From: Thermoguttaceae bacterium
GTDB taxonomy: Bacteria; Planctomycetota; Planctomycetia; Pirellulales; Thermoguttaceae
Assembly: GCA_017937485.1 (NCBI GenBank)
Contig: JAGBDN010000016.1
Coordinates: 1-63,297 of the forward strand
DNA: 63,297 nt
Reading direction: 5' to 3'
The first letter of the stretch is position 1. Every line of letters begins with the position of its first letter. Made by a program: the position numbers and the translations under genes. The notes under the pieces were generated by a model, which made no database searches, was not told the origin of the DNA, and saw only the letters and a program-made list of their open reading frames with translations. This document shows, one piece after another, positions 52,302 through 61,350 of the stretch.

Positions 52302-53016
52302 TGGAATATTCGCCGTAATGGAAGACGCTCGCGGCCAACACCGCCGACGCGTTCGCCTCCGTTATCGCTTCGACGAAGTGCTTCGGCTCGCCCGCGCCGC
52401 CGCTCGCGACGACCGGAATCTTCACCGCGTTCGCGACCGCCTTCAAAATCGGCAGGTCGTAACCGTTTTTCGTCCCGTCGCCGTCCATCGACGTTAAGAC
52501 GATTTCCCCGGCGCCGCGGCTCTCGACCTCGCGCGCCCAAGCGACCGCTTCGAGCCCGGTTCCGAGCCGTCCGCCGTTAATAAACACTTCCCAAAACTCT
52601 TTGCCGTCGCGGATTACGCGCTTCGGGTCGATATTGACGACGACGCATTGACTCCCGAACCGAGCGGCGGCCGCGTCGATCAAATCGGGCGTCTTCACCG
52701 CCGACGAATTAATCGACACCTTGTCGGCGCCGGCGTTTAAAATTTTGCGGAAGTCCTCGACCGTCCGAATCCCGCCCCCGACGGTCAGCGGCATAAAGAC
52801 GACGTCCGCCGTCCGCCGCACAACGTCGACGATCGTGTCGCGCTCTTCGTGGCTCGCGGTGATGTCGAGAAAAACCAGTTCGTCGGCGCCCTCGCGCTCG
52901 TACCGCTTCGCGACTTCGACCGGGTCGCCGGCGTCGCGCAACCGCACAAAATTCGTTCCCTTGACGACGCGCCCGCCGCAAACGTCCAAACACGGAATCA
53001 CCCGTTTCGCCAGCAT
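52231..53016 (-). CDS. hisF: Imidazole glycerol phosphate synthase, cyclase subunit
   Basis: 261 residues from ATG 53016 ([20 protein letters not shown]), with GAGAAGG just upstream; the longer frame to 53157 covers the promoter. A (beta/alpha)8 barrel with the catalytic Asp in PCLDV and a second in VVNIDPKR, and phosphate-binding loops LTVGGGIRT and [12 protein letters not shown]. It uses ammonia from HisH to make IGP and AICAR in histidine synthesis. HisH and other his genes are not nearby, so the pathway is dispersed. Its 3' end is duplicated beyond the stop. Confidence 0.96.
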   Translation of the reverse strand: MLAKRVIPCLDVCGGRVVKGTNFVRLRDAGDPVEVAKRYEREGADELVFLDITASHEERDTIVDVVRRTADVVFMPLTVGGGIRTVEDFRKILNAGADKVSINSSAVKTPDLIDAAAARFGSQCVVVNIDPKRVIRDGKEFWEVFINGGRLGTGLEAVAWAREVESRGAGEIVLTSMDGDGTKNGYDLPILKAVANAVKIPVVASGGAGEPKHFVEAITEANASAVLAASVFHYGEYSIAEVKEAMRAAGIPVRIPTTPSV

Positions 53017-53129
53017 CCTTCTCTCGACTCTCCGTTTTTCAGAACGACCGTTGTTTTTCGCGACCGTTTTCTTCGTTTTTATTCCGCAAACGCGTTTCGA
53101 CGCTCGCCCGGAGCGCCTCCGTTCTACAC

Positions 53130-53157
53130 AGTTTAAAAAAAATTTTTGAATCGTCAA
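53130..53157 (-). promoter_or_regulatory. Promoter of hisF
   Basis: Minus-strand TTGACG, 16-bp spacer rich in A/T, TAAACT; leader of about 110 nt. Confidence 0.62.
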
Positions 53158-53220
53158 CCGGGAGACCGGGCGCGCCGACGCCCTTCGTCGTAAGGAACGC
53201 GCACGAAATCCCGCGCAATC

Positions 53221-53250
53221 CCCCGATTTTACCGATTCTTCTCCTCTTGC
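53221..53250. repeat. Nonamer-period array
   Basis: Minus-strand units aggcaagag, gagaagaat, cggtaaaat, cgggggatt, directly after the PP2C stop. Confidence 0.4.
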
Positions 53251-53255
53251 CTCGT

Positions 53256-54569
53256 TTAACGTCGTTGCGGCGCGTTCTTTTTTAGTTCGCTCATCATATA
53301 ATTAATGACGCTGGCGTCGGCGCGGAGCGAACCGGCGAAGTCGCCGCGTTCGAACGCCGTTTTCGCTTGCGCTCTTGCGCTCGCGACGCCGTCCCAATCG
53401 GGCGCGAAAATTTGCTGTTCGCGCATCGCGTCGCAAAGTTGGTCGCAAACGTCGGCGACTTTCTCGCAAAACGCGGCGTTCGGAGCCGCGGAAGAACGAA
53501 CGTAAGGGCCGGCGCCCCAAGTTTTATCGTTCCAAATTTCTTGCGTCGCAAAGAAACGCTCGCGAGCCGTCCAAAAAAAGAGACCTAACAAAGCCGCGCC
53601 GAGAACCGACGCGCCGACGCCGACCGCGGCGCCCGACGCTCCAAAAACGCCGCAAAATCCGCCGAGCGCGGCGCCGAACGCGGCGACCGCCAAGGCCGCC
53701 GCTGTCCAAGCCGACGTCGACAAAGGCGCTTTCTTCGTTTGCGCTCGCTCCGCTTTCTCGATTTCGCGCTCGACCGTCTCCCAATCCGGCGCCGCCTTAT
53801 ACCTTGCGACGACGACGGTTATGTTGTCCGGGCCGCCGCGCAAATTCGCCAAATTGACGAGCGTTTCGGTCGCCTCCTCCGGCTGAAAAACTTCGAGAAT
53901 TTGTCCGATTTCGGAATCTTCGAACTGCCCGGAAAGCCCGTCGCTGCAGAGCAAAAACGCGTCGCCCGGTCGCAACGGGAACGGGCCCTCGACGTCGACG
54001 ACGAGCGAATCGGTCGGGCCGAGCGAACGGGTGATGATGTTTTTCGGAATATTCGTCAACTTCTGAAACGCCGGATGCGAGTTCGGAAGACGCCGCGCTT
54101 CCCAAACGAGCGAATGGTCGAACGTCAGTTGCTCGATCGTTTGATCGCGGAGCCGATAAACGCGACTGTCGCCGACGTGTCCGACGAGCGCGCCTTCGGG
54201 CAAAATCGCGAGAACGTCGCACGTCGTTCCCATATCGCGAAACGCTTCGTCGCTTTCGCCTCGTTTGCGAATCTCGGCGTGCGCGTCGAGCAACGCGTCG
54301 CGGAGCGCCTCCGGAGGCGTTTGTTCGGCGCGTTTCAGATACGCCTGCGGAACCAGCGTCGCCGCCATTTGACTCGCCAGCTCCCCGGCCGCGTGCGCGC
54401 CCATACCGTCGGCGACGACGAAAAGAGAGCCGCGCGTTTTGCCAAGTCGCGGCGTCGCGGCCAGCGCGACGGCGAACGCGTCTTGATTGTTCGAGCGACG
54501 CATTCCGACGTCGGTGCGCGACGAAACGACGAGAGAATCTCGCAACCAATGTTCGTTTTTATCGTTCAT
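53256..54569 (-). CDS. PP2C-family Ser/Thr protein phosphatase with C-terminal membrane region
   Basis: 437 residues. The catalytic domain (about 10-260) carries the metal-binding acidic motifs [41 protein letters not shown] and [13 protein letters not shown]. It is a metal-dependent phosphatase that reverses Hanks-type kinase signalling; planctomycetes have many such kinases. Residues about 290-345 form two hydrophobic segments ([18 protein letters not shown], then [14 protein letters not shown]), and about 90 residues follow after them. The catalytic domain would face the cytoplasm. Last gene of a three-gene operon. Confidence 0.9.
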   Translation of the reverse strand: MNDKNEHWLRDSLVVSSRTDVGMRRSNNQDAFAVALAATPRLGKTRGSLFVVADGMGAHAAGELASQMAATLVPQAYLKRAEQTPPEALRDALLDAHAEIRKRGESDEAFRDMGTTCDVLAILPEGALVGHVGDSRVYRLRDQTIEQLTFDHSLVWEARRLPNSHPAFQKLTNIPKNIITRSLGPTDSLVVDVEGPFPLRPGDAFLLCSDGLSGQFEDSEIGQILEVFQPEEATETLVNLANLRGGPDNITVVVARYKAAPDWETVEREIEKAERAQTKKAPLSTSAWTAAALAVAAFGAALGGFCGVFGASGAAVGVGASVLGAALLGLFFWTARERFFATQEIWNDKTWGAGPYVRSSAAPNAAFCEKVADVCDQLCDAMREQQIFAPDWDGVASARAQAKTAFERGDFAGSLRADASVINYMMSELKKNAPQRR

Positions 54570-54605
54570 ACGACCGAAACCTAAAAAGCGCGCGACGGGT
54601 TCGCG

Positions 54606-55256
54606 TCAAACGGAAAGATAAAAATGAAACGCGTTCGCGATCGCCTCTTGGCGCTCGAAAAAGACGACGCCCGCGGCGAGCGCCGCTCCCCAGCCCAGCG
54701 CGGCGAACGCGAGCCAACCGCGACGGCGCGGCGCCTCCGTTCGCGCCAGCTCGACGCGCAACTCTTTTTCCAAGCGAAGCCAACCCTGTTGCGACCGCGG
54801 CGCGTCGAGTCCGACCAACGACGCGACGCGCCCCAACGCGGCGCCGTCGATGTAAAGTTGAACGCCGAGATTCGGCAGATTCAACGACGCGCCGGCCCAA
54901 CGCGCCTCGTCGTCGAGCGAAAGCGCGACGCGGGAAAGGGTCGCGCGCAACTCTTCGCAAGTCGCGTTATAAACGACGATTCGCGGACGTTGCAACGACG
55001 ACAACAGCACGACGACGCAAAAATAAAGAACGCCGCACAACAACCAAACGTTCGCGCCCCAAGCAATCGCCGCGCTCACGGGAGGCGTTATCGAACCCGG
55101 GCCGACAAAAAGAACGCCGAAAAGCGCGAGCGCGAGCGCGATAAAATCTCGCCGTCCGTCGACCGCGAACGGTTGCGGACGGCTGTGCAACCAAGCGAGC
55201 GCGAGCCAATAAAGCGCAAGCGGAACGGTCGCGACGACAAAGTAAAAGGACGTCAT
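54606..55256 (-). CDS. Integral membrane protein of unknown function
   Basis: 216 residues from ATG 55256 (MTSFYFVVATVPLALYW), with AAGGAAT about 10 nt upstream. Three or four hydrophobic helices lie in the first 95 residues, a soluble middle (RPRIVVYNATCEELRATLSRVALSLDDEAR region) follows, and one more helix occurs near the C-terminus (WLAFAALGWGAALAAGVVFF). No family recognised. It sits between the GH20-like gene (7-bp gap) and the PP2C gene (36-bp gap), so it is cotranscribed and may be part of the same response. Confidence 0.75.
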   Translation of the reverse strand: MTSFYFVVATVPLALYWLALAWLHSRPQPFAVDGRRDFIALALALFGVLFVGPGSITPPVSAAIAWGANVWLLCGVLYFCVVVLLSSLQRPRIVVYNATCEELRATLSRVALSLDDEARWAGASLNLPNLGVQLYIDGAALGRVASLVGLDAPRSQQGWLRLEKELRVELARTEAPRRRGWLAFAALGWGAALAAGVVFFERQEAIANAFHFYLSV

Positions 55257-55263
55257 GCGTTCG

Positions 55264-57036
55264 TTATTCCTTAGGAAGCGGACTTTCAAGCGTCGCCCGA
55301 CCGAAACCTTCGAGCAACTCGTATTTTTTACGCCACGTCGTATACATAATACCGACGCAACCGGGCGTTCGCGCGCACGTTTCGAGCCAATCGAGACTCG
55401 TGTCGAGCGAGTCGACGTCGTAATACGCCGCCGCCTGCGTTCGGAACCCGCGTTCGGAGAAGAATTTCATACTTTCTTCGCGGATTTCGTAATACCAGCA
55501 ACTGATAATCAAATCTTTCGGAATCAAATCCCAGACGCCGACGTAGCTGCCGTCGCAAACGTAATAATTATCGCGAGCGTTGTGTTTGGGGTCGAGCATA
55601 TCCGACCAAATGTAAATTTCGGCGTCCGGCGTCGTTTCGCGAATGATTTTACGCTGTTTCGCAATGCAATCCGCCAAAATCTCGGCGAGCGAAATTCCGC
55701 GCGCCTTACAGGCGGCGCACGTTCCGGCGCACCGGATTTCGTCCATACTGAGGAACCACTTTTTCGGCGCGAGGGCTTCGACGACGCCGCGCGCCGACTC
55801 TTCGAAGAACTCGTAAAGTTTCGGCTCCGACATGCACGTCCCGATTTGCGGCGCCCCGACGAGCGGCGGGTAATAATAGTCGATCTTCAGCGTTTGACCG
55901 TCTTTAATTCGGCTTCCTTCGGGAATCGTCAACGTTTGGCTTTCGGCGTTCGGGTTCCAGAGCCGCAACGAGAATTCGGGCAGAACCCAGTCTTTCCCCT
56001 CGTCGTAAACGGTTCCGCTCTCCGCGTCGGCGACGACGATCGGCGTCCCGGGCCGACGCAACGGATTGACCAACCCGACCGGCTCGACCGTCAAATCGTC
56101 GACCCAAAAGCGCCCGTCTTCGCCGTCCCAAACGCCGGCGTACAGACGCGTTTTTCCCTCTTCCGGCGCGCGAAAAACGGCGGAGACGCGCGTCCAATCG
56201 GTCGCGCTCTCGGCGTCGTATTTCGGGCGAGCGCTCCCCAGCGGCGCGCCGTTTTCGTCGTAAATTTGCAACATCAGATTGCCGCGGACGTTCTCGGTTC
56301 GGAACCAAACCGACGCGCGGTAAAGGCGGCTCGGCTCGAGCCGAATCTCTTTCATCAGCCGCCCGTGTCCGTGTTTGTCGGCGGCGAAATTTTCGAACCG
56401 CATCGACGCGGAGCCCGACCGCGCGACGTCGCCGTCGCGGAAGGAAATCGTTCCCGGTTGGTCGTTAAAGACGTAATCGGTCGGGCTGTTTTTTTTCCAG
56501 CTTTCGAGGGAGCCGTTCGGAACGTCGACCGGCGTCGCGACCGCCTCGACGCGACCGTCGACCGCGCGCGCCGGAAGGCCGCGAACCGGCAACCCCTCGG
56601 CGAGATTTTGGTCGAACCCGAGCGCCGTTCCGTACCCGATCGACCAAAGAATCGGAATAATTTCGACGTTTTCCTCGTCGGCGACGGCGCGAATCTTCGC
56701 CAAGCGCGCTTTTCGGGCGTCGTCCCAACGCGAGTAATTTTCGACGCCGCAAGACCAAAGGACGCCGTTGTATCCGACGGCGGAGGCGCGGCGAATCAGG
56801 GCCGCCAACTCGTCGGCGCGCTCGTCGCTTTCGACGCCGAACGACGCGTAAAACCACCGATCGGCGAGGCGCGGCGCCGGAAGGGTTCGCTCCGCGACGC
56901 TTGGCGACGACGGCGCGGCGTCGTCCGCAAACGTCGGTTCGGCGACTAAAGCGGTCGCCGTCGACGCGATTAGAACGACCAGCGCGACGCCGAGTCGTTT
57001 CGCCGTTTTTCTCCACTTTTCCCAATCGAACGTCAT
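55264..57036 (-). CDS. Secreted TIM-barrel glycoside hydrolase-like protein (GH20-like) with carbohydrate-binding insert
   Basis: 590 residues with a signal peptide (hydrophobic 15-33, cleavage near TFADD). A TIM-barrel begins at ADRWFYASFGVESDERADEL and resumes near residue 385. Between (about 180-310) lies a beta-sandwich resembling carbohydrate-binding modules (SGSASMRFENF, FWVDDLTVEPVG). The segment FLSMDEIRCAGTC has the Asp-Glu pair expected of GH20-type substrate-assisted catalysis, followed by CxxC. Expected role: hydrolysis of an amino-sugar polymer outside the cytoplasm; the family assignment is tentative. First gene of the operon ending in PP2C. Confidence 0.7.
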   Translation of the reverse strand: MTFDWEKWRKTAKRLGVALVVLIASTATALVAEPTFADDAAPSSPSVAERTLPAPRLADRWFYASFGVESDERADELAALIRRASAVGYNGVLWSCGVENYSRWDDARKARLAKIRAVADEENVEIIPILWSIGYGTALGFDQNLAEGLPVRGLPARAVDGRVEAVATPVDVPNGSLESWKKNSPTDYVFNDQPGTISFRDGDVARSGSASMRFENFAADKHGHGRLMKEIRLEPSRLYRASVWFRTENVRGNLMLQIYDENGAPLGSARPKYDAESATDWTRVSAVFRAPEEGKTRLYAGVWDGEDGRFWVDDLTVEPVGLVNPLRRPGTPIVVADAESGTVYDEGKDWVLPEFSLRLWNPNAESQTLTIPEGSRIKDGQTLKIDYYYPPLVGAPQIGTCMSEPKLYEFFEESARGVVEALAPKKWFLSMDEIRCAGTCAACKARGISLAEILADCIAKQRKIIRETTPDAEIYIWSDMLDPKHNARDNYYVCDGSYVGVWDLIPKDLIISCWYYEIREESMKFFSERGFRTQAAAYYDVDSLDTSLDWLETCARTPGCVGIMYTTWRKKYELLEGFGRATLESPLPKE

Positions 57037-57102
57037 TCGTCGTTTCCTTTTCTCTCGCTTCGTCTTGCGTTGGGCGCCTTTAAAAGTTCGACGCCTCTAT
57101 TT

Positions 57103-57131
57103 ATTATAATCGACGTCGGCGCCGATTTCCA
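57103..57131 (-). promoter_or_regulatory. Possible promoter of GH20-like operon
   Basis: Perfect TATAAT on the minus strand, 17 bp from a weak TGGAAA; about 65 bp before the ATG. Confidence 0.5.
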
Positions 57132-57246
57132 GCCCCTCGACCGTTTTGGTCGAGATTTTTTCGACAAAACTTCCCGACGCGCGCCGCTCGAACGCTCGAA
57201 CGGCGCGAAGTCGGGAAAGAGACGGAAACTTAACCGACGAAACCGA

Positions 57247-58899
57247 TTATTCCGCCGCCGCTTCCGGAGCGGTTTCGGTCGCTTCGGTTTCGGTCGCCGC
57301 CGCTTCCGGAGCGGTTTCGGTCGCTTCGGTTTCGGTCGCCGTCGTTTCCGGAGCGGTTTCGGTCGCTTCGGTTTCGGTCGCCGTCGTTTCCGGAGCGGTT
57401 TCGGTCGCTTCGGTCGCGACCGCCGCCGGTTTGGCTTTCGGGAAGACCTTCTCGATAACGGCGCTTTTGAACGAAATCGCCGCGCTAATCGTCGTGAAGA
57501 CGAGCGCCAACGTCAACATAACGTTGACGAAAACGCGTTTTCCGCCCTTGCCGACCGCGTCGCCGATATAGCTGCGCTTGTTGTTCAAGATGAAGAAGAT
57601 GAGGTACGCGATCGGAAGCATCGTCAGGCAGACCGCCGACGCGAAGACCGGGAACCACATCGGCAACGTAACAACGACGCCGAGAACGCCGACGCACGGC
57701 GTCAACGCGAACAAGCGGAACCGCTTTTGCGTCATATCGAGACCGAGCATTTCGCACATCGTGAAGCCGCACGCGACCATATGAACGCTGACCGCGCCGC
57801 CGCACATCCCGATAAGGCCCAAGCAGAAAATAACGTTGCCGAACGGAATCCCGTGAAACGCTTTCGCGGCTTCGAGCGGTTTCATTCCGTCGAGAACGAC
57901 GTCGGCGCCGGTGTAAACGCCCGTCGCGACCATCCCGACCATAATCAGCGAAGTAACGATCACGAACGGCAGGAACATCGTCATTCCCAAGTCCCAACGC
58001 GCCAACGTTTTGTGTTCTTCGCCCCAACCTTTGGCCAAGAGCGAATACGGGTAGAGGAACGTCATATTAATCCCGACCGACGCGCCGAGCATCCCGAGGA
58101 CTTGCAGATACGTCTTCGTCTCGACGACGCCGGTTTCCGGGTTCGCCGGAATCCCGTAATAGCCGATAAAGCCCTTGAAGAGTTCGACCCAGTTCACGTT
58201 CCCGACGTTCAACACGCAAACGAGCAGGAAGAAGAAAATAACGAGCGCGATCATCGTCCGCAAAAAGCGTTCGTAAATCTTAACGCCGGTCGCGCCCTTG
58301 CCGTAATTGAAGACGACGGTAATATTCATCGCTAAAATCAACGCTCCGGCGATAAAGCTGACGGCGTATCCGGCCCCGGTCAGCGCGCCGCCTTCTCCGG
58401 CGACCGTCAATCCGGCGGCTCCGGCCAAGTCGCGAGCGGCCCCGGCGATCAGCCCGTATTGCGGAAAGTGCCAAATAACCGACGCCGTTACCGTCCCGAA
58501 CGCCCAAAGGAAAACGAGCGGTTTCCAAATTTCGCGTCCGAACGATTTATACGGACGTTCGCCGCGCGTCAAGACGACGTTCGAGAGCGCGCCGAGCATA
58601 AAGACGCCGAGAAGCATCGCCAGCGGTTGCACCCAAAGGAGCTTGTATCCAAACGACGCCCCGGCCAAGACGGACGCGGTCGCGCTCCCGGCGCCGAGCG
58701 TCATCGCGCTTTGCAGGAGGCCCGGGCCGGTTCGTTTGACGTATCCGAGCGAGCGCGGCCCCAACGGGAGCGACGCCAAACGCCGCAGTTCCGCTTTTTC
58801 GGCGGCGAGTTTTTCCGGGTCCCATTTCGGGCTCATCGGGAGCCCGGCGTCGGCGGACGGCGCCCCTTGCGGAGCGGTCGTTTTTTCGGCTTGCGACAT
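57247..58899 (-). CDS. Nramp-family-like transporter lacking the metal-binding motifs
   Basis: 550 residues from ATG 58899 (MSQAEKTTAP), with GGAAGGAAA upstream. Eleven or so membrane helices; the start of helix 1 (GPGLLQSAMTLGAGSATAS, then FGYKLLWVQPLAM) clearly resembles Nramp/MntH. The metal-binding DPGN of helix 1 is replaced by GAGS, and the MPH of helix 6 by an unrelated NMT (INMTFLYPYSLL). It is therefore unlikely to carry Mn or Fe as MntH does. The C-terminal tail is four 14-residue repeats ATETEATETAPE(TT/AA), probably disordered and cytoplasmic. Single-gene unit with its own promoter. Confidence 0.82.
   Translation of the reverse strand: MSQAEKTTAPQGAPSADAGLPMSPKWDPEKLAAEKAELRRLASLPLGPRSLGYVKRTGPGLLQSAMTLGAGSATASVLAGASFGYKLLWVQPLAMLLGVFMLGALSNVVLTRGERPYKSFGREIWKPLVFLWAFGTVTASVIWHFPQYGLIAGAARDLAGAAGLTVAGEGGALTGAGYAVSFIAGALILAMNITVVFNYGKGATGVKIYERFLRTMIALVIFFFLLVCVLNVGNVNWVELFKGFIGYYGIPANPETGVVETKTYLQVLGMLGASVGINMTFLYPYSLLAKGWGEEHKTLARWDLGMTMFLPFVIVTSLIMVGMVATGVYTGADVVLDGMKPLEAAKAFHGIPFGNVIFCLGLIGMCGGAVSVHMVACGFTMCEMLGLDMTQKRFRLFALTPCVGVLGVVVTLPMWFPVFASAVCLTMLPIAYLIFFILNNKRSYIGDAVGKGGKRVFVNVMLTLALVFTTISAAISFKSAVIEKVFPKAKPAAVATEATETAPETTATETEATETAPETTATETEATETAPEAAATETEATETAPEAAAE
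57250..57417. repeat. 42-bp coding tandem repeats (4 copies)
   Basis: Four near-identical 42-bp units at the 3' end of the transporter gene encode a Glu/Thr/Ala-rich tail; length changes of whole units keep frame. Confidence 0.92.
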
Positions 58900-58991
58900 T
58901 ATTTTTTCCTTCCGTTTTATTATCAATGAATTTCGCGTTCCCATTAATATTAATGTCGACGACGAAAGCGCGTCGACGACGAACGGAGTTC

Positions 58992-59020
58992 ATTATAATC
59001 GCCCGCCGTTCGAATTTCAA
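58992..59020 (-). promoter_or_regulatory. Promoter of Nramp-like gene
   Basis: Minus-strand TTGAAA, 17-bp spacer, perfect TATAAT. Confidence 0.7.
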
Positions 59021-59075
59021 GCGCGAGACGCAAAAAGAAGGAAAAAGCCGAAAAAAAATTCGAATCGCTTCCGTT

Positions 59076-59546
59076 TCAGTCGAAATCGCGGCGCCCGCGC
59101 TCCTTTTTCTTGTCGGAGTTGCGCTTTTTATCGGCCAAGCGACGCAGAATCGAGCCGCGCGTCGGTTTCGTCGGAATCCGTTTTTTCGGCGCTCTCCCCG
59201 CTTTTTCGAGCGCGGCGCGGAGCTTTTCGAGACAGTCGGCCTTATTTTTCGGCGCGTCTCGGAATTTTTGACTCGAAACGACGACGTCGCCCGCTTCGGT
59301 CGTCCAAGACGGATAAAGACGTTGGAAACGCTCCCAAACCTCCGGCGCGAGACGCTCGCCCGGTCGCCAACGAAGCCGCGCTTTGCTCGACACCTTGTTG
59401 ACGTTTTGCCCGCCCGGCCCGGACGAGCGAACGAACTCGAACTCAATTTCGTCCAACGGAATCGACGCGACGCCCGGAACGTCGAGCGTCGAACCGGTCG
59501 CTCCGTTTCTCGACGAAAAATCGCCTTCGTTCGGCTTGTTTTGCAT
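59076..59546 (-). CDS. arfB: Peptide-release rescue factor ArfB-like (YaeJ)
   Basis: 156 residues from ATG 59546 (MQNKPNEGDF), preceded by a perfect AGGAGG at 8 nt. The GGQ motif (SSGPGGQNVNKV, 45-47) catalyses peptidyl-tRNA hydrolysis. The basic C-terminal tail (KKRIPTKPTRGSILRRLADKKRN) would enter the empty mRNA channel of stalled ribosomes. Lacking the codon-recognition domains of RF1/RF2, it is a rescue factor. Length matches ArfB (about 140). Promoter at 59626-59654, divergent from the DUF3467 promoter. Confidence 0.92.
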   Translation of the reverse strand: MQNKPNEGDFSSRNGATGSTLDVPGVASIPLDEIEFEFVRSSGPGGQNVNKVSSKARLRWRPGERLAPEVWERFQRLYPSWTTEAGDVVVSSQKFRDAPKNKADCLEKLRAALEKAGRAPKKRIPTKPTRGSILRRLADKKRNSDKKKERGRRDFD

Positions 59547-59625
59547 TCGAAACCTCCTCGACGCGAAAAAAAATCGACGACGCCAACGAAAAAACGCCCC
59601 TCGTTTCGGAGCGCGAACTCGCCCG

Positions 59626-59654
59626 ATTATACCGTCTAAACGCCGACTCGACAA
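59626..59654 (-). promoter_or_regulatory. Promoter of arfB
   Basis: Minus-strand TTGTCG, 17-bp spacer, perfect TATAAT. Confidence 0.7.
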
Positions 59655-59687
59655 GCGGGCGGTCGCGCCGCTCGACGCGCTCCGGAG

Positions 59688-59715
59688 TTGACCGCCGAGA
59701 AAAAGTCGGTATAAT
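59688..59715 (+). promoter_or_regulatory. Promoter of DUF3467 gene
   Basis: TTGACC, 16-bp spacer, perfect TATAAT; leader of about 225 nt, with no other gene in between. Confidence 0.72.
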
Positions 59716-59945
59716 CGACCGAAAACGTTTCGTCCGTTCGATTCTTTGCCGAACGTCGGGATTTAAGGTTTTTTCGGATTTTTCGCCGTCGCGGGAAAAT
59801 TTCCTCGACGCGGCGCCCTCGGAAGGCCGATAAAGAGAAAACGTTTAATTTTACAAGGACGTTTTCGCCGCGCTTTTCGAAAACCGCTCGAAACGCTTCG
59901 TTTCGACGCGACCGAAAAAGCGGCCCAACCCGAAGGAGAATCGAC

Positions 59946-60260
59946 GTGTCGAACGTTAATCCCGAAACGAACGAACAAGAAACCCGCCCGCAACTCCAAG
60001 TCGACGATTCGCAAGTCGTCGCGACCTACGCCAACTTCTGCCGCGTTACCGGAACGCCGGAAGAGCTGATCGTCGATTTCGGCCTGAATCCGCAACCGAT
60101 GGGCGTTCCGTCGTCGCCGATTCCGGTCAATCAACGCATCGTCGTCAACTTTTACACCGCGAAGCGCCTTTATCACGCGCTCGGTATGACGCTCCAACGC
60201 CACGAAGCGGCGTTCGGAAACTTGGAAGTCAACGTTAACAAACGTCTGCGCCGCCAATAG
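59946..60260 (+). CDS. DUF3467 family protein
   Basis: 104 residues starting with GTG at 59946, supported by GAAGGAG at 7 nt; no ATG is available upstream in frame. The conserved core reads QVVATYANFCRVTGTPEELIVDFGLNPQP, then QRIVVNFYTAKRLYHALGMTLQRHEAAFG. This family is a small immunoglobulin-like beta-sandwich of unknown function, common in planctomycetes and delta-proteobacteria, sometimes near gas-vesicle or stress genes. Cytoplasmic. The long leader may allow regulation, but nothing specific is seen. Confidence 0.88.
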   Translation: MSNVNPETNEQETRPQLQVDDSQVVATYANFCRVTGTPEELIVDFGLNPQPMGVPSSPIPVNQRIVVNFYTAKRLYHALGMTLQRHEAAFGNLEVNVNKRLRRQ

Positions 60261-60400
60261 TTTCCGGTCGAAACGGGTTCGGAGCGGTCGTTCGCTCGCG
60301 TTCGGGAAATCGAAAATCGTTTTGCGTCCCGGCGCGTTTTCGCGATTCGTTAAGAATCGAACGCGCCCGAACCCTTTTTCGCCGTCGAAACGCTCGTCGA

Positions 60401-61204
60401 ATGTTTATTTGTCCTTTAGTCAGCGGAAGCTCCGGAAACGCGACTTACGTCGCCGCCGGGAAAACGCGCATCTTGATCGACTGCGGCAAAAGCGGTCGCT
60501 GCGTCGAAAACTGTCTCCGTCAAATCGGCGTCGAGCCGAGTTCGCTCACCGCGCTCTTAACGACGCACGCTCACTTCGACCACACGCAAGGTCTCGGCGT
60601 TTTTTCCCGCAAATACAATCTGCCGATTTACGCCAGCATCGGAACTTGGGACGAAATGCAAAAGCGCGGAACGCTCGGCCCCGTCGAAACGCGCCATATG
60701 AAAATTTTCCAAAGCGACGGCCCGAAACGAACGCTCGACCTCGGCGATTTGGAAGCGACCTTTTTTTCGACGCCGCACGACGCCCGCGACTCGGTCGGAT
60801 ACGTCTTAACCGACGGGCGCCGCAAATTCGCGCTCGCGACCGACTGCGGAACCGTTACGGAAACGCTCCGCAAGCGTCTCGTCGGCGCCGACGTCGTCCT
60901 CTTGGAAGCGAATTACGACCGCGAAATGTTGACGAAGGGGCCTTACCCTTACCCGCTCAAACAGCGCATTTTGAGCGACTCCGGCCACCTCGACAACGCG
61001 GAGGCGGGCCGTTTCGCCGTCGAACTCGTTAAGAGCGGCGTCCGCCGGATTTTCCTCGGCCACCTCAGCAAAGAGAACAACACGCCGCGAATCGCTTACG
61101 ACGCGGTCGCCGGAATCCTCCGCGACGCCGGAATCGAGCCGAACCGCGATTTCGAAATTTATATGACGCGCCGCGACGAACCGAGTCGAACGACCGAACT
61201 TTAG
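60401..61204 (+). CDS. MBL-fold metallohydrolase, YycJ/WalJ type
   Basis: 267 residues. Metal ligands in TTHAHFDHTQG (His56, His58, Asp60, His61), FFSTPHDARDSVGY, LATDCGTV and LGHLSKENNTP are all present. The pattern VSGSSGNATYV and SENNTP-like end define the YycJ/WalJ group, 5'-exonuclease-like proteins linked to cell wall or DNA metabolism in Firmicutes. Cytoplasmic, with two divalent metals expected. No Shine-Dalgarno precedes the ATG. A strong terminator follows. Confidence 0.87.
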   Translation: MFICPLVSGSSGNATYVAAGKTRILIDCGKSGRCVENCLRQIGVEPSSLTALLTTHAHFDHTQGLGVFSRKYNLPIYASIGTWDEMQKRGTLGPVETRHMKIFQSDGPKRTLDLGDLEATFFSTPHDARDSVGYVLTDGRRKFALATDCGTVTETLRKRLVGADVVLLEANYDREMLTKGPYPYPLKQRILSDSGHLDNAEAGRFAVELVKSGVRRIFLGHLSKENNTPRIAYDAVAGILRDAGIEPNRDFEIYMTRRDEPSRTTEL

Positions 61205-61219
61205 CGTTCGTTTTCGCGT

Positions 61220-61258
61220 CGATTTCCTTTCCCGTCTTTCGCGCCTTTCCTATTTTAA
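61220..61258. repeat. Nonamer-period array
   Basis: Minus-strand units aaaatagga, aaggcgcga, aagacggga, aaggaaatc. The only clear array with its A-rich strand opposite to the neighbouring genes. Confidence 0.5.
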
Positions 61259-61303
61259 GCGGCGACGCGTTTTCCTCTCTTGACGCGTCGCCGCTTTTCT
61301 TTT
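61257..61303 (+). terminator. Terminator after WalJ-type gene
   Basis: 13-bp perfect stem AAGCGGCGACGCG with complement, 14-nt loop, TTCTTTT tail. Confidence 0.85.
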
Positions 61304-61350
61304 ATCCTCGCTCCGTCCGTTCGACTTTTTCCCGTTCCGGAGCTTTGCCG

